A DNA stretch of 64,000 nt from Pseudomonas putida W15Oct28. Lineage in GTDB: Bacteria > Pseudomonadota > Gammaproteobacteria > Pseudomonadales > Pseudomonadaceae. The notes under the pieces are model-generated. The model was not told the DNA's origin, made no database searches, and saw only the letters and a program-made list of their open reading frames with translations. This document shows, one piece after another, positions 1 through 9,053 of the stretch. The stretch is from NCBI RefSeq assembly GCF_000708715.2, contig NZ_JENB01000015.1, forward strand, positions 62,001-126,000. Direction: 5' to 3'. Both the position numbers and the translations under genes were made by a program. Each line of letters begins with the position of its first letter. Positions within the stretch are counted from its first letter, which is position 1.

Positions 1-526
1 GATGGTCTTCCAGGACCCCTACGGCTCGTTGCACCCGCGGCACACCATCGACACCGCCTTGCGCGAGCCGCTGACCATTCACGGCATGGCTGATCGCGAC
101 GACCGGATCAACGACATCCTGGTCAAGGTCGGCCTCAATGACAGCTTTCGCTACCGCTATCCGCACCAATTGTCGGGCGGGCAGCGCCAGCGGGTGGCGA
201 TTGCCCGCGCGCTGATCCTTGAGCCGCGTGTGTTGCTGCTGGATGAGCCGACCTCGGCGCTGGATGTCTCGGTGCAGGCGGAGATCCTCAACCTGCTGGC
301 AGACCTGCGCCAGCGCGAGAAGCTCACCTACCTGATGGTGACCCACGACCTGGGGGTGGTCAGCCACCTGTGCGACAAGGTCGCGGTGATGCAGCAGGGG
401 CGTATCGTCGAGCGCCTCGACAGCCAAGCGTTGAGCCAGGACCTCGCCCGTCATGACTACACCCGCATGCTGGTCCAGGCCAGCCGCGACTTCAGCGCCG
501 AATCGCCGCGCGCCGCCTCTGCCTGA
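1..526 (+). CDS. Oligopeptide/dipeptide-type ABC transporter ATPase, C-terminal part (cut by window edge)
   Basis: This is the ATP-hydrolysing subunit of a peptide/nickel-type ABC importer on the cytoplasmic face of the membrane. The visible part begins at the Q-loop (VFQDPYGSLHPR). It continues through the signature LSGGQRQRVAIARAL, Walker B VLLLDEPTSALD and the switch histidine in THDLGVV. The SLHPR stretch after the Q-loop and the type of tail are usual in DppD/DppF/OppD/OppF proteins. Walker A lies left of the window, so the start is not visible. The substrate cannot be read from this fragment. The next gene follows after about 70 bases on the same strand. Confidence 0.9.
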   Translation, partial: MVFQDPYGSLHPRHTIDTALREPLTIHGMADRDDRINDILVKVGLNDSFRYRYPHQLSGGQRQRVAIARALILEPRVLLLDEPTSALDVSVQAEILNLLADLRQREKLTYLMVTHDLGVVSHLCDKVAVMQQGRIVERLDSQALSQDLARHDYTRMLVQASRDFSAESPRAASA

Positions 527-596
527 ACCCCTCCCAAGCCTGTGCGCCTGAGCCTGCGGGGCAGGGTGCACAGGGCTGCCGATCAAGGAATCCACC

Positions 597-965
597 GTGC
601 CTCATTGCATTATCGATTGCCCGGCCAGCTTGGCTGAGCGGGTTGGCGAGCAGACGCTGCTGGCCGCCGTGCACGATGCCATCGATGCCAGCGGGCTGTT
701 CAAGCCCGGCGACATCAAGGCGCGGCTGAACACCTTCAGCCATTACCGCTGCGGCGCCGGGCAGGATGATTTCGTGCATGTCGCGCTGTACCTGTTCGCC
801 GGGCGCAGCGCCGAGCAGCGGCGCAGCCTCGCTTCGGCGGGGGTGGCGGCGCTGGTCGGCCTGCTGCCCGAGGTCGAGGCGCTATCAATGGATGTCAGGG
901 AAATGGCCCGGGAGACCTTCGTCAACCGCAGCCAGTACCTCGAGCAAGCCGCGTTGACGGTTTGA
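597..965 (+). CDS. hpaF: 5-carboxymethyl-2-hydroxymuconate delta-isomerase family protein (HpaF-like)
   Basis: This 122-residue protein has the length and character of HpaF/CHMI, the tautomerase-superfamily enzyme that isomerises 5-carboxymethyl-2-hydroxymuconate in homoprotocatechuate meta-cleavage. It begins Met-Pro-His-Cys, which leaves the N-terminal proline used as catalytic base in this family once Met is removed. Translation starts at GTG 597, preceded by AAGGA. No other homoprotocatechuate genes are visible, and the neighbours are an ABC ATPase and a polygalacturonase. The physiological substrate is therefore uncertain, and an unrelated tautomerase role is possible. Confidence 0.72.
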   Translation: MPHCIIDCPASLAERVGEQTLLAAVHDAIDASGLFKPGDIKARLNTFSHYRCGAGQDDFVHVALYLFAGRSAEQRRSLASAGVAALVGLLPEVEALSMDVREMARETFVNRSQYLEQAALTV

Positions 966-1028
966 GCCACGCGGCTCGGCCGCTCAAGCGTGGCGTTATC
1001 AATGGCAAAAACAAGGAAGATAAAAACC

Positions 1029-2843
1029 ATGCCGTATGCACACCCTGCTGTCGCTGCACGCAAACACCCACTGGCGCGTGCACTGCTGAGTGCCCTGGCC
1101 ATGGGCTGCAGCCTGCCGCTCTGGGCGCTGGACGCGCCCACCAAACTCCAGGTGCCGACGCTGGCCTACGATGAGCAACAGATCATCCTGGTCTGGGAGA
1201 AGCCGGCCGACCACGCCGAGATCGTCGATTACCATGTCTATGCCAATGGCAAGCTGCTCGGTGGCAGCAACGCCAATAACGACCAGGTCTCACCGGCCAA
1301 GCCTTACATCGACCACTTCTACCAGCAGGACACGCAGAACTTCCACCACCGCATCGCCATTCACAGCTTCACCGCCCAAGGGCTTGCGCCCGATACTGAA
1401 TACCGCTTCACCGTGCGTTCGGTCGATCGCAACGGCAAGGAGTCGGCCGACAGCCCTGTGGTGGTGCAGCGTACCGTGGCCGTACCGGCGCTGTTCAACG
1501 TGCAGCGGTACGGTGCCAAGGGCGATGGCAAGGCGCTCGACACGGCCGCCATCCAGCGTGCCATCGAGGCGTGCAGCAAGGGCTGCAAGGTGCTGCTGCC
1601 TGCCGGCACGTACAAGAGCGGGGCGCTCTACCTCAAAAGCAACATGACCCTGGAAATCGCCGAGGGCGCTACCCTGCTGGGCTCCGAGCGTGCCGAGGAC
1701 TACCCGCGCGAGGGCTATATCCAGTACCCGTATTCCACCACCGTGCGCCCGGCCTCGCTGATCAACGCGTTGCCGCGCGACCCGCAGGCGCATCAGGCCT
1801 TCGAGAACATCCGCATCGTTGGCAAGGGCACGATCGACGGCAACGGCTGGAAGCGTAACCCGGACGTGATCGACCAGCGCGGGCAAGCCTTGCCCTTCTA
1901 CCTGCCCAGCGACAACACCCGCTACATGCACGACGGCGTGCTGGCCAAGGCGCAAGTAGAGCGGGCGGTGGCCGAGGGCATGAACGTCAAGGACGCCTAC
2001 GGCCAGATGCGCTCGTCGCTGATTACCCTGCGCAATGTGACAAACGTGTTTTATGGCGGCTTCACGGTGGTCAACCCGGCTTATCACGGCATCATGAACC
2101 TGGAGACGCAGAATGTGGTGCTGGCCAACACCACGCACCGTACGTACGACGCCAACAACGGTGACGGTATCGAATTTGCCAACAGCCGCGGGGCCTTGGT
2201 GTTCAACAACTTCTTCGATACCGGTGACGACTGTGTCAACTTCGCCGCTGGCACCGGTGAGGGTGCGGTCCACCAAAAGCCGCAGGAAGATGCCTGGATC
2301 TTCAACAACTACTTCCGCAAGGGCCATGGGATGATCGTGGCGGGCAGCCACACCGGTGCCTGGATCCAGAACATTCTGGCCGAAGACAACGTTTCGGACG
2401 GCACAGATACCGGCTTGCGCATGAAAAGCACCAACTTCATGGGCGGTGGCGCACGCCACGTGACCTTCCGTGATTCAGCCATTCGCAATACCGCAAAACA
2501 AGCCTTTATCTTCACCCTGGATTACAACGACCCGAATGCCAAGCTCGATTACAAGCGCTCGACGGTGGCGGGGCAGTTCCGTGACATCACGGTCAGCGAC
2601 GTGAGCGTGGAAAACGCCAGCACCGCGGCCATCGAGGTGAAGGGCGATAGCAGCCATGGCGCCTATCATCAGGGGCTGGTGTTCGAGCGTGTACGCTTCA
2701 GCGGGCCGGCCCCGGTCAAGATCGATGGCCTGAAAGATTCGCGCTTCGTCGGGCTTCGCTTCACCCACACCGGGGGCGCCAACCCTTGGCAGGTACAGGG
2801 CAGCCAAGGGCTGGCCTTCACCGATGTGGAGCCTGCGCCTTAG
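1029..2843 (+). CDS. Secreted exo-polygalacturonase-like GH28 enzyme with N-terminal fibronectin III domain
   Basis: A 604-residue exported pectinase-type enzyme predicted to release galacturonate or digalacturonate from polygalacturonan. A signal peptide (about residues 1-35, ending near LWALDA) is followed by an FN3-like domain (about 37-150) and a right-handed beta-helix. GH28 signatures are present: NGDG near 377-380, the catalytic Asp pair in TGDDCVNF near 400-401, GHG near 432-434 and RMK near 464-466. ATG 1029 was chosen because AAGGA lies 12 bases upstream and the signal peptide then begins correctly; in-frame GTG 990 and ATG 1002 are alternatives. It converges with a GntR gene only two bases away. 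Confidence 0.85.
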   Translation: MPYAHPAVAARKHPLARALLSALAMGCSLPLWALDAPTKLQVPTLAYDEQQIILVWEKPADHAEIVDYHVYANGKLLGGSNANNDQVSPAKPYIDHFYQQDTQNFHHRIAIHSFTAQGLAPDTEYRFTVRSVDRNGKESADSPVVVQRTVAVPALFNVQRYGAKGDGKALDTAAIQRAIEACSKGCKVLLPAGTYKSGALYLKSNMTLEIAEGATLLGSERAEDYPREGYIQYPYSTTVRPASLINALPRDPQAHQAFENIRIVGKGTIDGNGWKRNPDVIDQRGQALPFYLPSDNTRYMHDGVLAKAQVERAVAEGMNVKDAYGQMRSSLITLRNVTNVFYGGFTVVNPAYHGIMNLETQNVVLANTTHRTYDANNGDGIEFANSRGALVFNNFFDTGDDCVNFAAGTGEGAVHQKPQEDAWIFNNYFRKGHGMIVAGSHTGAWIQNILAEDNVSDGTDTGLRMKSTNFMGGGARHVTFRDSAIRNTAKQAFIFTLDYNDPNAKLDYKRSTVAGQFRDITVSDVSVENASTAAIEVKGDSSHGAYHQGLVFERVRFSGPAPVKIDGLKDSRFVGLRFTHTGGANPWQVQGSQGLAFTDVEPAP

Positions 2844-2845
2844 CC

Positions 2846-3592
2846 TCAGGCCTCGCTGTAAAAAGCCTGTAGCCGTTGCGCCTCACGCAGGCGCGTACGG
2901 CTGTTGCTCAGGTGCAGGTACATCGCAGCGCGCGCCGCATCGACCTGGCGGCTGGCGATGGCGTCGTAAATCTGCTGATGCTCGATGTTGATGCCGGCCA
3001 GGTAGGTGCTGCGGTTGCTTTGCCCGGTGTAGGCAGAGTTCATGCGCGTGCGGGGGATCATCTTGGTACCCAGATGCTTCATGATATCGATCAGGTACTG
3101 GTTGCCCGCGGCCTTGGCAATTTTCAGGTGAAACTGGAAATCAGCGTTGGTGGTGCTGCCGGATTTTTCCGGGCCCTGCATCAAGGCTTCAAGTGCTTGA
3201 TGCAGTTCCTCGACCGCCTGCGGTGTGGCCCGTTCGGCTGCCATGCCTGCAGCTTGCACTTCAAGGCTGAGGCGGTATTCCAGCAGGTCGAGCACATCGG
3301 ACAACAGGCTGATGGTTGCCGGCCCCACGTTGAAGCTCTCTGGCGCCGGCATGTCCAGTACGAAGGTGCCGACACCATGGCGAGTCTCGACCAGGCCCGC
3401 GGCCTGCATGCGTGACAAAGCCTCGCGTATCACCGAGCGGCTGACACCTTCGGTTGCGATTAGCGTTGCTTCGGTGGGCAGCTTGTCGCCACGCTTGAGT
3501 GTGCCTTCGCGCATGCGCTCGGCGAAGCGTTCGACCAGCGCTTCGGCCAGGCGGCGGGGCGGTTGAGACGGGCTGGCGGTGTGCTCTGGCAT
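2846..3592 (-). CDS. FadR-type (GntR/FCD) transcriptional regulator
   Basis: A 248-residue GntR-family repressor or activator. The N-terminal winged helix carries LPTEATLIATEGVSRSVIREAL, and the wing ends at GVGTFVLD. The C-terminal all-helical FCD domain keeps the ligand/metal pocket elements D/H in ADFQFHLKIA, H in EHQQIYDAI and H in AMYLHLSN. FCD regulators commonly sense small carboxylates or sugar acids. It abuts the polygalacturonase gene tail to tail and diverges from a second FCD regulator starting at 3689, so control of uronate or oligogalacturonide uptake is a reasonable but untested inference. Confidence 0.88.
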   Translation of the reverse strand: MPEHTASPSQPPRRLAEALVERFAERMREGTLKRGDKLPTEATLIATEGVSRSVIREALSRMQAAGLVETRHGVGTFVLDMPAPESFNVGPATISLLSDVLDLLEYRLSLEVQAAGMAAERATPQAVEELHQALEALMQGPEKSGSTTNADFQFHLKIAKAAGNQYLIDIMKHLGTKMIPRTRMNSAYTGQSNRSTYLAGINIEHQQIYDAIASRQVDAARAAMYLHLSNSRTRLREAQRLQAFYSEA

Positions 3593-3688
3593 TGCTGTGC
3601 TCGTGTGTGAACAGCGGCCAGTATAGTGCGTTTTGGCCCCAGGCTGCGGGTATACTCCGGGGTCTTCCGCTTACCAAGGGTTCACCCA

Positions 3689-4417
3689 ATGGCATCCGCC
3701 GCCCCGGAAAAACGCCTGAATCTCGCCCAGCAACTGGTGCATGACCTGTCGCAGCAGATTCGCTCGGGTGAATTGCCAGCGGGTAGCAAATTGCCCACCG
3801 AAGAAGCCGTGACCAAAGCGCGAGGCGTAAGCCGTACCGTGGTGCGTGAAGCCATTTCCCGGTTGCAGGCCGAAGGCCTGGTAGAAACCCGTCGTGGTAT
3901 CGGCACCTTCGTTGTAGACGCCATCCCGGCAGGTGACTTTCAGAGTACCAGCCCTGGAATGGGCGATGCTTACAACGAGGTGGCGATCATCGAGCTGCGG
4001 CTTTGCCTGGAGGTCGAGGCGGCTGCCATTGCTGCCCAGCGTGCTACCGCAGAGCAACTGGCTGCCATGCGGGCGGCGCTGGATGAGGCTGTTGATACCC
4101 AGTCTGCGCCATGCCTGCGAACCGACTTCGAGTTTCACCTGCAGATAGCCCAATGTACGGGCAACAGTTTTTTCATCGACACCATGACCCACCTTGGGCA
4201 TACCTTGTTGGCGGTGGCGCAGCAGGCAATGCCGGCGTGCGATGCCGAGCAGCGGGCACTGGAGGCGCGGGAGCGCCAGCAAGTGCATGACGCGATCACC
4301 CGCAAGGATGCGGGTGCCGCCCGCGCTGCCATGCGGCTGCACCTGATCAACTGCCTGACCCGCGCCCAGCGAGCGGTCAGTGAGTGTCCGAGAACAGGTC
4401 GAACATCAACTGCCTGA
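3689..4417 (+). CDS. FadR-type (GntR/FCD) transcriptional regulator, divergent paralogue
   Basis: A 242-residue GntR/FCD regulator similar in architecture to its divergent neighbour: winged helix with LPTEEAVTKARGVSRTVVREAI and wing GIGTFVVD, then FCD with TDFEFHLQIAQCTGN and AMRLHLIN. ATG 3689 has AAGGG eight bases upstream; a longer in-frame reading from 3626 lacks support. The two genes share a 96-base intergenic region and probably cross-regulate. The 3' end overlaps the 3' end of the convergent LysR gene by 41 bases. Its ligand is not evident. Confidence 0.87.
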   Translation: MASAAPEKRLNLAQQLVHDLSQQIRSGELPAGSKLPTEEAVTKARGVSRTVVREAISRLQAEGLVETRRGIGTFVVDAIPAGDFQSTSPGMGDAYNEVAIIELRLCLEVEAAAIAAQRATAEQLAAMRAALDEAVDTQSAPCLRTDFEFHLQIAQCTGNSFFIDTMTHLGHTLLAVAQQAMPACDAEQRALEARERQQVHDAITRKDAGAARAAMRLHLINCLTRAQRAVSECPRTGRTSTA

Positions 4418-5285
4418 GCCACCGGTTTGCCGGGTCCTTGTTGTAGCGCCCATGCCAGAACAGGTTGATCTCGATGTTCGGCAACGCCACCGGTGGCGGC
4501 AATACGCTCAGCCCAAACGGCGCTTCGCAACTGGCGGCAAACCGCTCGGGCACCGTCGCCAGCAGATCAGTGCGCTGCAAGATATGCCCCACCGCCACAA
4601 AATGCGGCACCTCCAGGCGAATGTTGCGCACTACCCCCGCCCGGGCATAAAACGTGTCGACCTCACCATGCCCCGTATTGGCCGCCACCACGTTCACATG
4701 ATCGAAGCCTACGAATCTCTCCACGGTGAGCGGCTGCTGTGTGGCGGGGTGCCCTTTGCGGCACAGGCACACGTAGCGATGGTGAAACAGCCGCCGCTGG
4801 AAGAACCCCGCCTGCAAATGCGGCAGCAGGCCAACCGCCAGGTCGATGGTGCCGTTTTGCAGCCCTTCGGCCAGGGTGTCCGCCGAGTTGCGCAGCGTGC
4901 TGATGGTGCACCCGGGTGCCAGCGTGGCAAAGGCGTCCATCAGCTTCGGCATGAAGTAGATCTCGCCAATGTCGGTCATGGCCATGGTGAAGCGGCGGTT
5001 GCTGGTGCGCGGGTCGAAGGTGTCTTGCCTGGCAAACGCATCGCGCAGCGTGTGAATGGCTGTGGTCACCGGCTCTGCCAGTTGCAGGGCGTAGGGGGTT
5101 GGCTCCATGCCCTGGTAAGTGCGCACGAACAACTCGTCTTGCAGCACAGTACGCAAGCGCTTCAGTGCATTGCTCATTGCCGGTTGGGTCAGGCTCAGGT
5201 TTTCGGCAGCGGTCGAGACTTTGCGGTCGATCAGTAGCTGGTTGAAAACCAGAAGCAGATTCAGGTCTAAATCGCGTAATTCCAT
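4377..5285 (-). CDS. nahR: NahR-like LysR-family regulator of salicylate catabolism
   Basis: A 302-residue LysR regulator whose residues resemble NahR from end to end: MELRDLDLNLL at the start, LTQPAMSNALKRLR in the recognition helix, then MTDIGEIYFMP, NGTIDLAVGLLP, GFFQRRLF, TGHGEVDTFY, LEVPHFVAVGHILQRTDLLATVP and a C terminus ending LRQLMFDLF. NahR activates naphthalene/salicylate genes when salicylate binds. Here it diverges from a transporter and a salicylate hydroxylase gene, as expected for a local activator. Similarity is judged by eye against the remembered family sequence. Confidence 0.85.
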   Translation of the reverse strand: MELRDLDLNLLLVFNQLLIDRKVSTAAENLSLTQPAMSNALKRLRTVLQDELFVRTYQGMEPTPYALQLAEPVTTAIHTLRDAFARQDTFDPRTSNRRFTMAMTDIGEIYFMPKLMDAFATLAPGCTISTLRNSADTLAEGLQNGTIDLAVGLLPHLQAGFFQRRLFHHRYVCLCRKGHPATQQPLTVERFVGFDHVNVVAANTGHGEVDTFYARAGVVRNIRLEVPHFVAVGHILQRTDLLATVPERFAASCEAPFGLSVLPPPVALPNIEINLFWHGRYNKDPANRWLRQLMFDLFSDTH

Positions 5286-5315
5286 GATACCTCTCAGGTA
5301 TTGATCGAGACGTGA

Positions 5316-5400
5316 CGGGTATTGTTTTCAGGTTTTATCAGCGTCCCTGATACAACGCTACCCGAAACAAGACCCACCGGGTATGCCTGAATAATATTCA
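5316..5400. promoter_or_regulatory. Candidate regulator-binding region between nahR-like gene and the transporter
   Basis: The 240-base divergent region holds three copies of one half-site: CGGGTA at 5316-5321, TACCCG at 5359-5364 and CGGGTA at 5378-5383. The last two form an inverted repeat with 13 bases between them. ATTCAC at 5395-5400 partly recalls the start of the published NahR site, but the full site is not present. Which element the regulator uses cannot be decided from sequence alone. Confidence 0.3.
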
Positions 5401-5525
5401 CATCCGAAATAGCCAGTATTCGAGTGGCTGCATGTAAGCACTCTTGCGCGTTGTTCATGATGGTTCGCGCTAGCGATTTGGGGGCAAGCCCCCCACCCAT
5501 AACAACTACAAGAACGAGCGATGCC

Positions 5526-6854
5526 ATGCGAAACATCAATGCAGCAGCCCTGCTGGACGGGGCGCGGTTCAATGCCTTTCACGCGCGTTTACTGTGCTGG
5601 TGCGCGCTTATCATCATCTTCGACGGCTATGACCTGGTTATCTACGGCGTGGTGTTGCCGTCGCTGATGGCCGAATGGAACCTGAGCGCCGTGCAGGCGG
5701 GGGCGTTGGGCAGTTGTGCGCTGGTCGGGATGATGGCGGGGGCGCTGTTCTTCGGTTCGCTCTCGGACCGCATCGGGCGGCGCAAGACCATCATGGCCTG
5801 CGTGCTGCTGTTCAGCGGGGTTACCGCGTTGAACGGGTTGGCCACTTCCCCCGAAACCTTCGCGCTGTGCCGCTTCATTGCCGGGCTTGGCATTGGTGGC
5901 GTCATGCCCAATGTGGTCGCGTTGATGAACGAATACGCACCTGGCAAGTTGCGCAGTACCTTGGTGGCAGTCATGTTCAGCGGGTACTCGCTGGGCGGCA
6001 TGTTGTCGGCCGGGCTGGGCATGTTGTTCATCCCGCAGTGGGGATGGCAGGCGGTGTTCTACGTGGCAGTGATCCCGCTGTTGCTGTTGCCTTTGCTGAT
6101 AAACCAGTTGCCAGAGTCCATGGACTTTTTATTGCGTAGCGGGCAAACCGAGCGGGCCAGGGTTTTGCTGGCGCAGGCAACGCCGGCGTATTTGCCGAAT
6201 GACGCTGATCAACTGAGCCTGGCCTCTGCGCGTGGGGCAAAAGTATCGATCCGCGAAATATTCAATGAAGGCCGGACGATCAATACGCTTGCATTGTGGG
6301 TCGCATTCTTCTGCTGCCTGCTGATGGTTTATGCATTGAGTTCCTGGTTGCCCAAGTTGATGGGCAGTGCCGGCTACGGGCTGAACTCAAGCCTGGCGTT
6401 TTTATTGGTGCTCAACTCGGGCGCGATCATTGGTGCGGTAGCGGGTGGCTGGTTGGGTGACCGTATCGGTATCGCCAACGTGTTGTTGTGCTTCTTCGCC
6501 TGCGGGGCGTTATCCCTCTGCCTGCTTGCGCTCCAGGCGCCAGTGGCGGTGCTGTACCTGCTGATTGCCGTGGCGGGCGCTTCTACCATCGGCACGCAGA
6601 TTCTGGCCAATGCCTGCGCGGTGCAGTACTACCCGCCGCACATACGCTCCACCGGCCTTGGCTGGGCGATGGGCATAGGGCGACTTGGCGCGATTGTCGG
6701 GCCGGTGTTGGGCGGGGTACTGCATGGTGCGAACTTGCCTTATCAAAGCAGCTTCCTGGCGTTTGCCGTACCCGGTGCCGTCGGCGCAGTTGCCGTTCTG
6801 GTGTTTATCCGGCGTCAGGCTGCTGCCCCGGCATTTGTCGCGTTCGGCAAATAG
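5526..6854 (+). CDS. Aromatic acid:H+ symporter (AAHS family MFS), probable salicylate transporter
   Basis: A 442-residue MFS permease with 12 predicted membrane spans. AAHS/PcaK/BenK features are FDGYDLVIYG in TM1, GSLSDRIGRRKTIM in the loop 2-3 and RFIAGLGIGGVMPN in TM4. It should import an aromatic acid with protons. ATG 5526 (MRNINAAALLDG) matches the usual family N terminus; an upstream in-frame ATG at 5424 adds an unconvincing 34-residue extension. It is followed after 119 bases by the salicylate hydroxylase gene and diverges from the NahR-like gene, so salicylate is the likely substrate. Confidence 0.87.
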   Translation: MRNINAAALLDGARFNAFHARLLCWCALIIIFDGYDLVIYGVVLPSLMAEWNLSAVQAGALGSCALVGMMAGALFFGSLSDRIGRRKTIMACVLLFSGVTALNGLATSPETFALCRFIAGLGIGGVMPNVVALMNEYAPGKLRSTLVAVMFSGYSLGGMLSAGLGMLFIPQWGWQAVFYVAVIPLLLLPLLINQLPESMDFLLRSGQTERARVLLAQATPAYLPNDADQLSLASARGAKVSIREIFNEGRTINTLALWVAFFCCLLMVYALSSWLPKLMGSAGYGLNSSLAFLLVLNSGAIIGAVAGGWLGDRIGIANVLLCFFACGALSLCLLALQAPVAVLYLLIAVAGASTIGTQILANACAVQYYPPHIRSTGLGWAMGIGRLGAIVGPVLGGVLHGANLPYQSSFLAFAVPGAVGAVAVLVFIRRQAAAPAFVAFGK

Positions 6855-6973
6855 CCGGCCGAGGGATATTCAGGCGGGTGATGCCGTTTATGGGTTTCGC
6901 AATATTTATCAATGGCTGGCCAGCCGTAATGATTGGCGCATTCCAATAACAATCAGCCCCGAGGTACCTTGCA

Positions 6974-8257
6974 ATGCATAAAGCTACTGCGCTTGAAGTT
7001 TCCATTATTGGTGGGGGTATCGCAGGTGTTGCACTTGCGCTCGACCTTTGCCGGCATGCGCACCTGAAGGTTCAACTGTTCGAATCGGCCGCTGCATTGG
7101 GTGAAGTGGGCGCGGGCGTGTCTTTTGGTGCCAATGCCGTGCGCGCCATTGCCGGCCTGGGCATTGCCGAGCCCTACGCCAACATTGCCGACAGCACGCC
7201 AGCACCTTGGCAGGATGTGTGGTTCGAATGGCGTGACGGGCGCGACGCGCACTACCTGGGCAGCAGTGTGGCGCAAGGGGTCGGCCAGTCATCGGTGCAT
7301 CGGGCCGACTTCCTCGATGCACTGGCCAGCCAGTTGCCCGCAGGCATCGCACAGTTCGGCAAGCGTGCCCAGCAGGTCGAGCAAGTGGGCGAACGCGTGC
7401 GTGTGTGCTTTACCGATGGAACAGAACACCACTGCGATCTGTTGATTGGTGCCGACGGCATCAAGTCGTCCATCCGTGACCATGTGCTCGATGGCCTGGG
7501 CGTGCCGCGGGTTTCGCCCCGGTTCAGTGGCACGTGCGCCTACCGTGGGCTGATCGACAGCGAGCGCCTGCGCGAGGCCTATTGGGCGCGTGGTATCGGC
7601 GAGCACCTGATCGATGTGCCGCAGATGTACCTGGGGCTCGACGGGCACATTCTGACCTTCCCGGTCAAAAAAGGGCGGTTGATCAACGTGGTGGCGTTTG
7701 TGTCGGATCGCACCCAGCCGAACCCGCTATGGCCGCACGATGCGCCCTGGGTGCGGCAGGCCACACAGGCTGAAATGCTGACGGCGTTCGAAGGCTGGGG
7801 GGAAGCGGCGCAGGTGCTGCTGGCGTGCATCGCGACGCCATCGTTGTGGGCGCTGCATGACCTTGCCGAGTTGCCGGGGTATGCCCACGGCCGGGTCGGG
7901 CTGATCGGTGACGCGGCCCACGCCATGCTGCCGCACCAGGGCGCGGGGGCCGGGCAGGGGCTGGAAGACGCCTGGCTACTGGCGCGGCTATTGGCTGACC
8001 CGGAGGTTTTACAAGGCACCCCGCAAGCGGTACTGCAGGCGTATGACGCTGTGCGGCGGCCGCGTGCATGCCGGGTGCAGCGCACATCGTGGGAGGCGGG
8101 CGAGCTTTACGAATTCCGCGACCCGGCTGTGCTGGACGATCGGCAAGTGTTGGGCAAGGTGCTGGGCGAGCGCTTTGACTGGCTGTGGAACCATGATCTG
8201 CAGGATGACCTGAAGCAAGCGCGGAAATTGCTGGGGTTGCAGGTACAGGCAGCCTGA
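6974..8257 (+). CDS. nahG: Salicylate 1-hydroxylase (NahG-like FAD monooxygenase)
   Basis: A 427-residue flavoprotein hydroxylase that converts salicylate to catechol with NADH and O2. It has the FAD-binding dinucleotide fold IIGGGIAGVALALDLC near residue 12, the DG motif LIGADGIKSSIRDHV, and the second FAD contact RVGLIGDAAHAMLPHQGAGAGQGLEDA. Long blocks match remembered NahG, including GEVGAGVSFG, VGQSSVHRADF, PRFSGTCAYRG and DVPQMYLGLDGHILTFPV. GAGG lies upstream of ATG 6974. No catechol dioxygenase is in the window, so ring cleavage must be encoded elsewhere. Confidence 0.92.
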   Translation: MHKATALEVSIIGGGIAGVALALDLCRHAHLKVQLFESAAALGEVGAGVSFGANAVRAIAGLGIAEPYANIADSTPAPWQDVWFEWRDGRDAHYLGSSVAQGVGQSSVHRADFLDALASQLPAGIAQFGKRAQQVEQVGERVRVCFTDGTEHHCDLLIGADGIKSSIRDHVLDGLGVPRVSPRFSGTCAYRGLIDSERLREAYWARGIGEHLIDVPQMYLGLDGHILTFPVKKGRLINVVAFVSDRTQPNPLWPHDAPWVRQATQAEMLTAFEGWGEAAQVLLACIATPSLWALHDLAELPGYAHGRVGLIGDAAHAMLPHQGAGAGQGLEDAWLLARLLADPEVLQGTPQAVLQAYDAVRRPRACRVQRTSWEAGELYEFRDPAVLDDRQVLGKVLGERFDWLWNHDLQDDLKQARKLLGLQVQAA

Positions 8258-8317
8258 GTGGAAGGGAGTGGCATCGGCTTTACCGGCGTTAGCGGATAAA
8301 GCTCGATGCCCGTCCTT

Positions 8318-8503
8318 TCACTGCAACGTGACGGGTTTCAAGCTGCCCGGCAATTGCCGAAGAGCTGCTTCCATCGTCGCGATCGGCCCCGCGAGTTGGT
8401 CCGCTTCCTTGTCCTTGCCCTCCATTTTCAGGCGATCACGTTCAAGGCGCAGGTTAAGCAAATTCTTCTGCAGTTGCAGGGCCGAGGCATTGTACGGGTC
8501 CAT
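8318..8503 (-). CDS. Small conserved hypothetical protein, 61 aa
   Basis: The predicted product starts MDPYNASALQLQKNLL and is mostly one charged amphipathic helix (LRLERDRLKMEGKDKEADQLAGPIATMEAAL), so a short coiled coil is likely. ATG 8503 has a GAGAA-type ribosome site; a longer reading to 8704 has a low-complexity start unlike protein. I do not recognise a family. It is convergent with the salicylate hydroxylase gene, with a 60-base gap. Confidence 0.55.
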   Translation of the reverse strand: MDPYNASALQLQKNLLNLRLERDRLKMEGKDKEADQLAGPIATMEAALRQLPGSLKPVTLQ

Positions 8504-9053
8504 GCTTTTCTCACGCTGTGGGCGTCCGTGCCGTTGTAGGAAAAGCGGACCGTAACAGCTCGAATTTCCTGTAGAAACTGATGTTTCATACAGGAAAACC
8601 CTTCTTACGCGATGATTCCGACATCGTGCGGTAAAAGATCCTACAACCCGCATTTCCAATCGTGTCATGCAGACCAGGCCCAACTCCGCGTGGTAGCGGG
8701 CCACAATCGGTTTTTGGCAAAGCAGGCCCTCAATCAGTCCCGGCCTCGGCCTGCCGTGTTTTTCGAAACCTTATGTAGCAATTGCTGGCCTGCAGGCTTC
8801 AGGTGATCCGCATCCACCACCGCCTGCGCAAATGCCTGCGCCGCTTCCTGCGGCAAATTGTGGCCAGCCAGCGGTTCGGTTTGATGGCTGCCAGTAAAGT
8901 TGATGCCGGTAACGCCGATATGTCGGATTAGCCCGCAGAAAACGTTCTTGTGTATCAGGTGCCAATTTGTACGCATGACGATACAAATACAGTGCGGCGG
9001 CGGGTGTGCCCACCTCTGCTACGATTGAAGGTTTTCCGGCCAGGGAGAGGCCC
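8504..9053. other. 550-base gap without a confident gene
   Basis: No open frame here has a good start and ribosome site. On the minus strand, about 8794-8874 encodes PLAGHNLPQEAAQAFAQAVV, which recalls the C-terminal end of alpha/beta hydrolases (GH followed by a P-E/Q-E-A helix). The preceding sequence lacks a matching body, so at most it is a remnant. The right end is the promoter region of the SH3-like gene. Confidence 0.3.

Noticed and set aside
8794..8874. Minus-strand PLAGHNLPQEAAQAFAQAVV as a possible alpha/beta hydrolase remnant
   Set aside because: About 27 residues only, with no hydrolase body found upstream in any frame; too little to annotate as a pseudogene.
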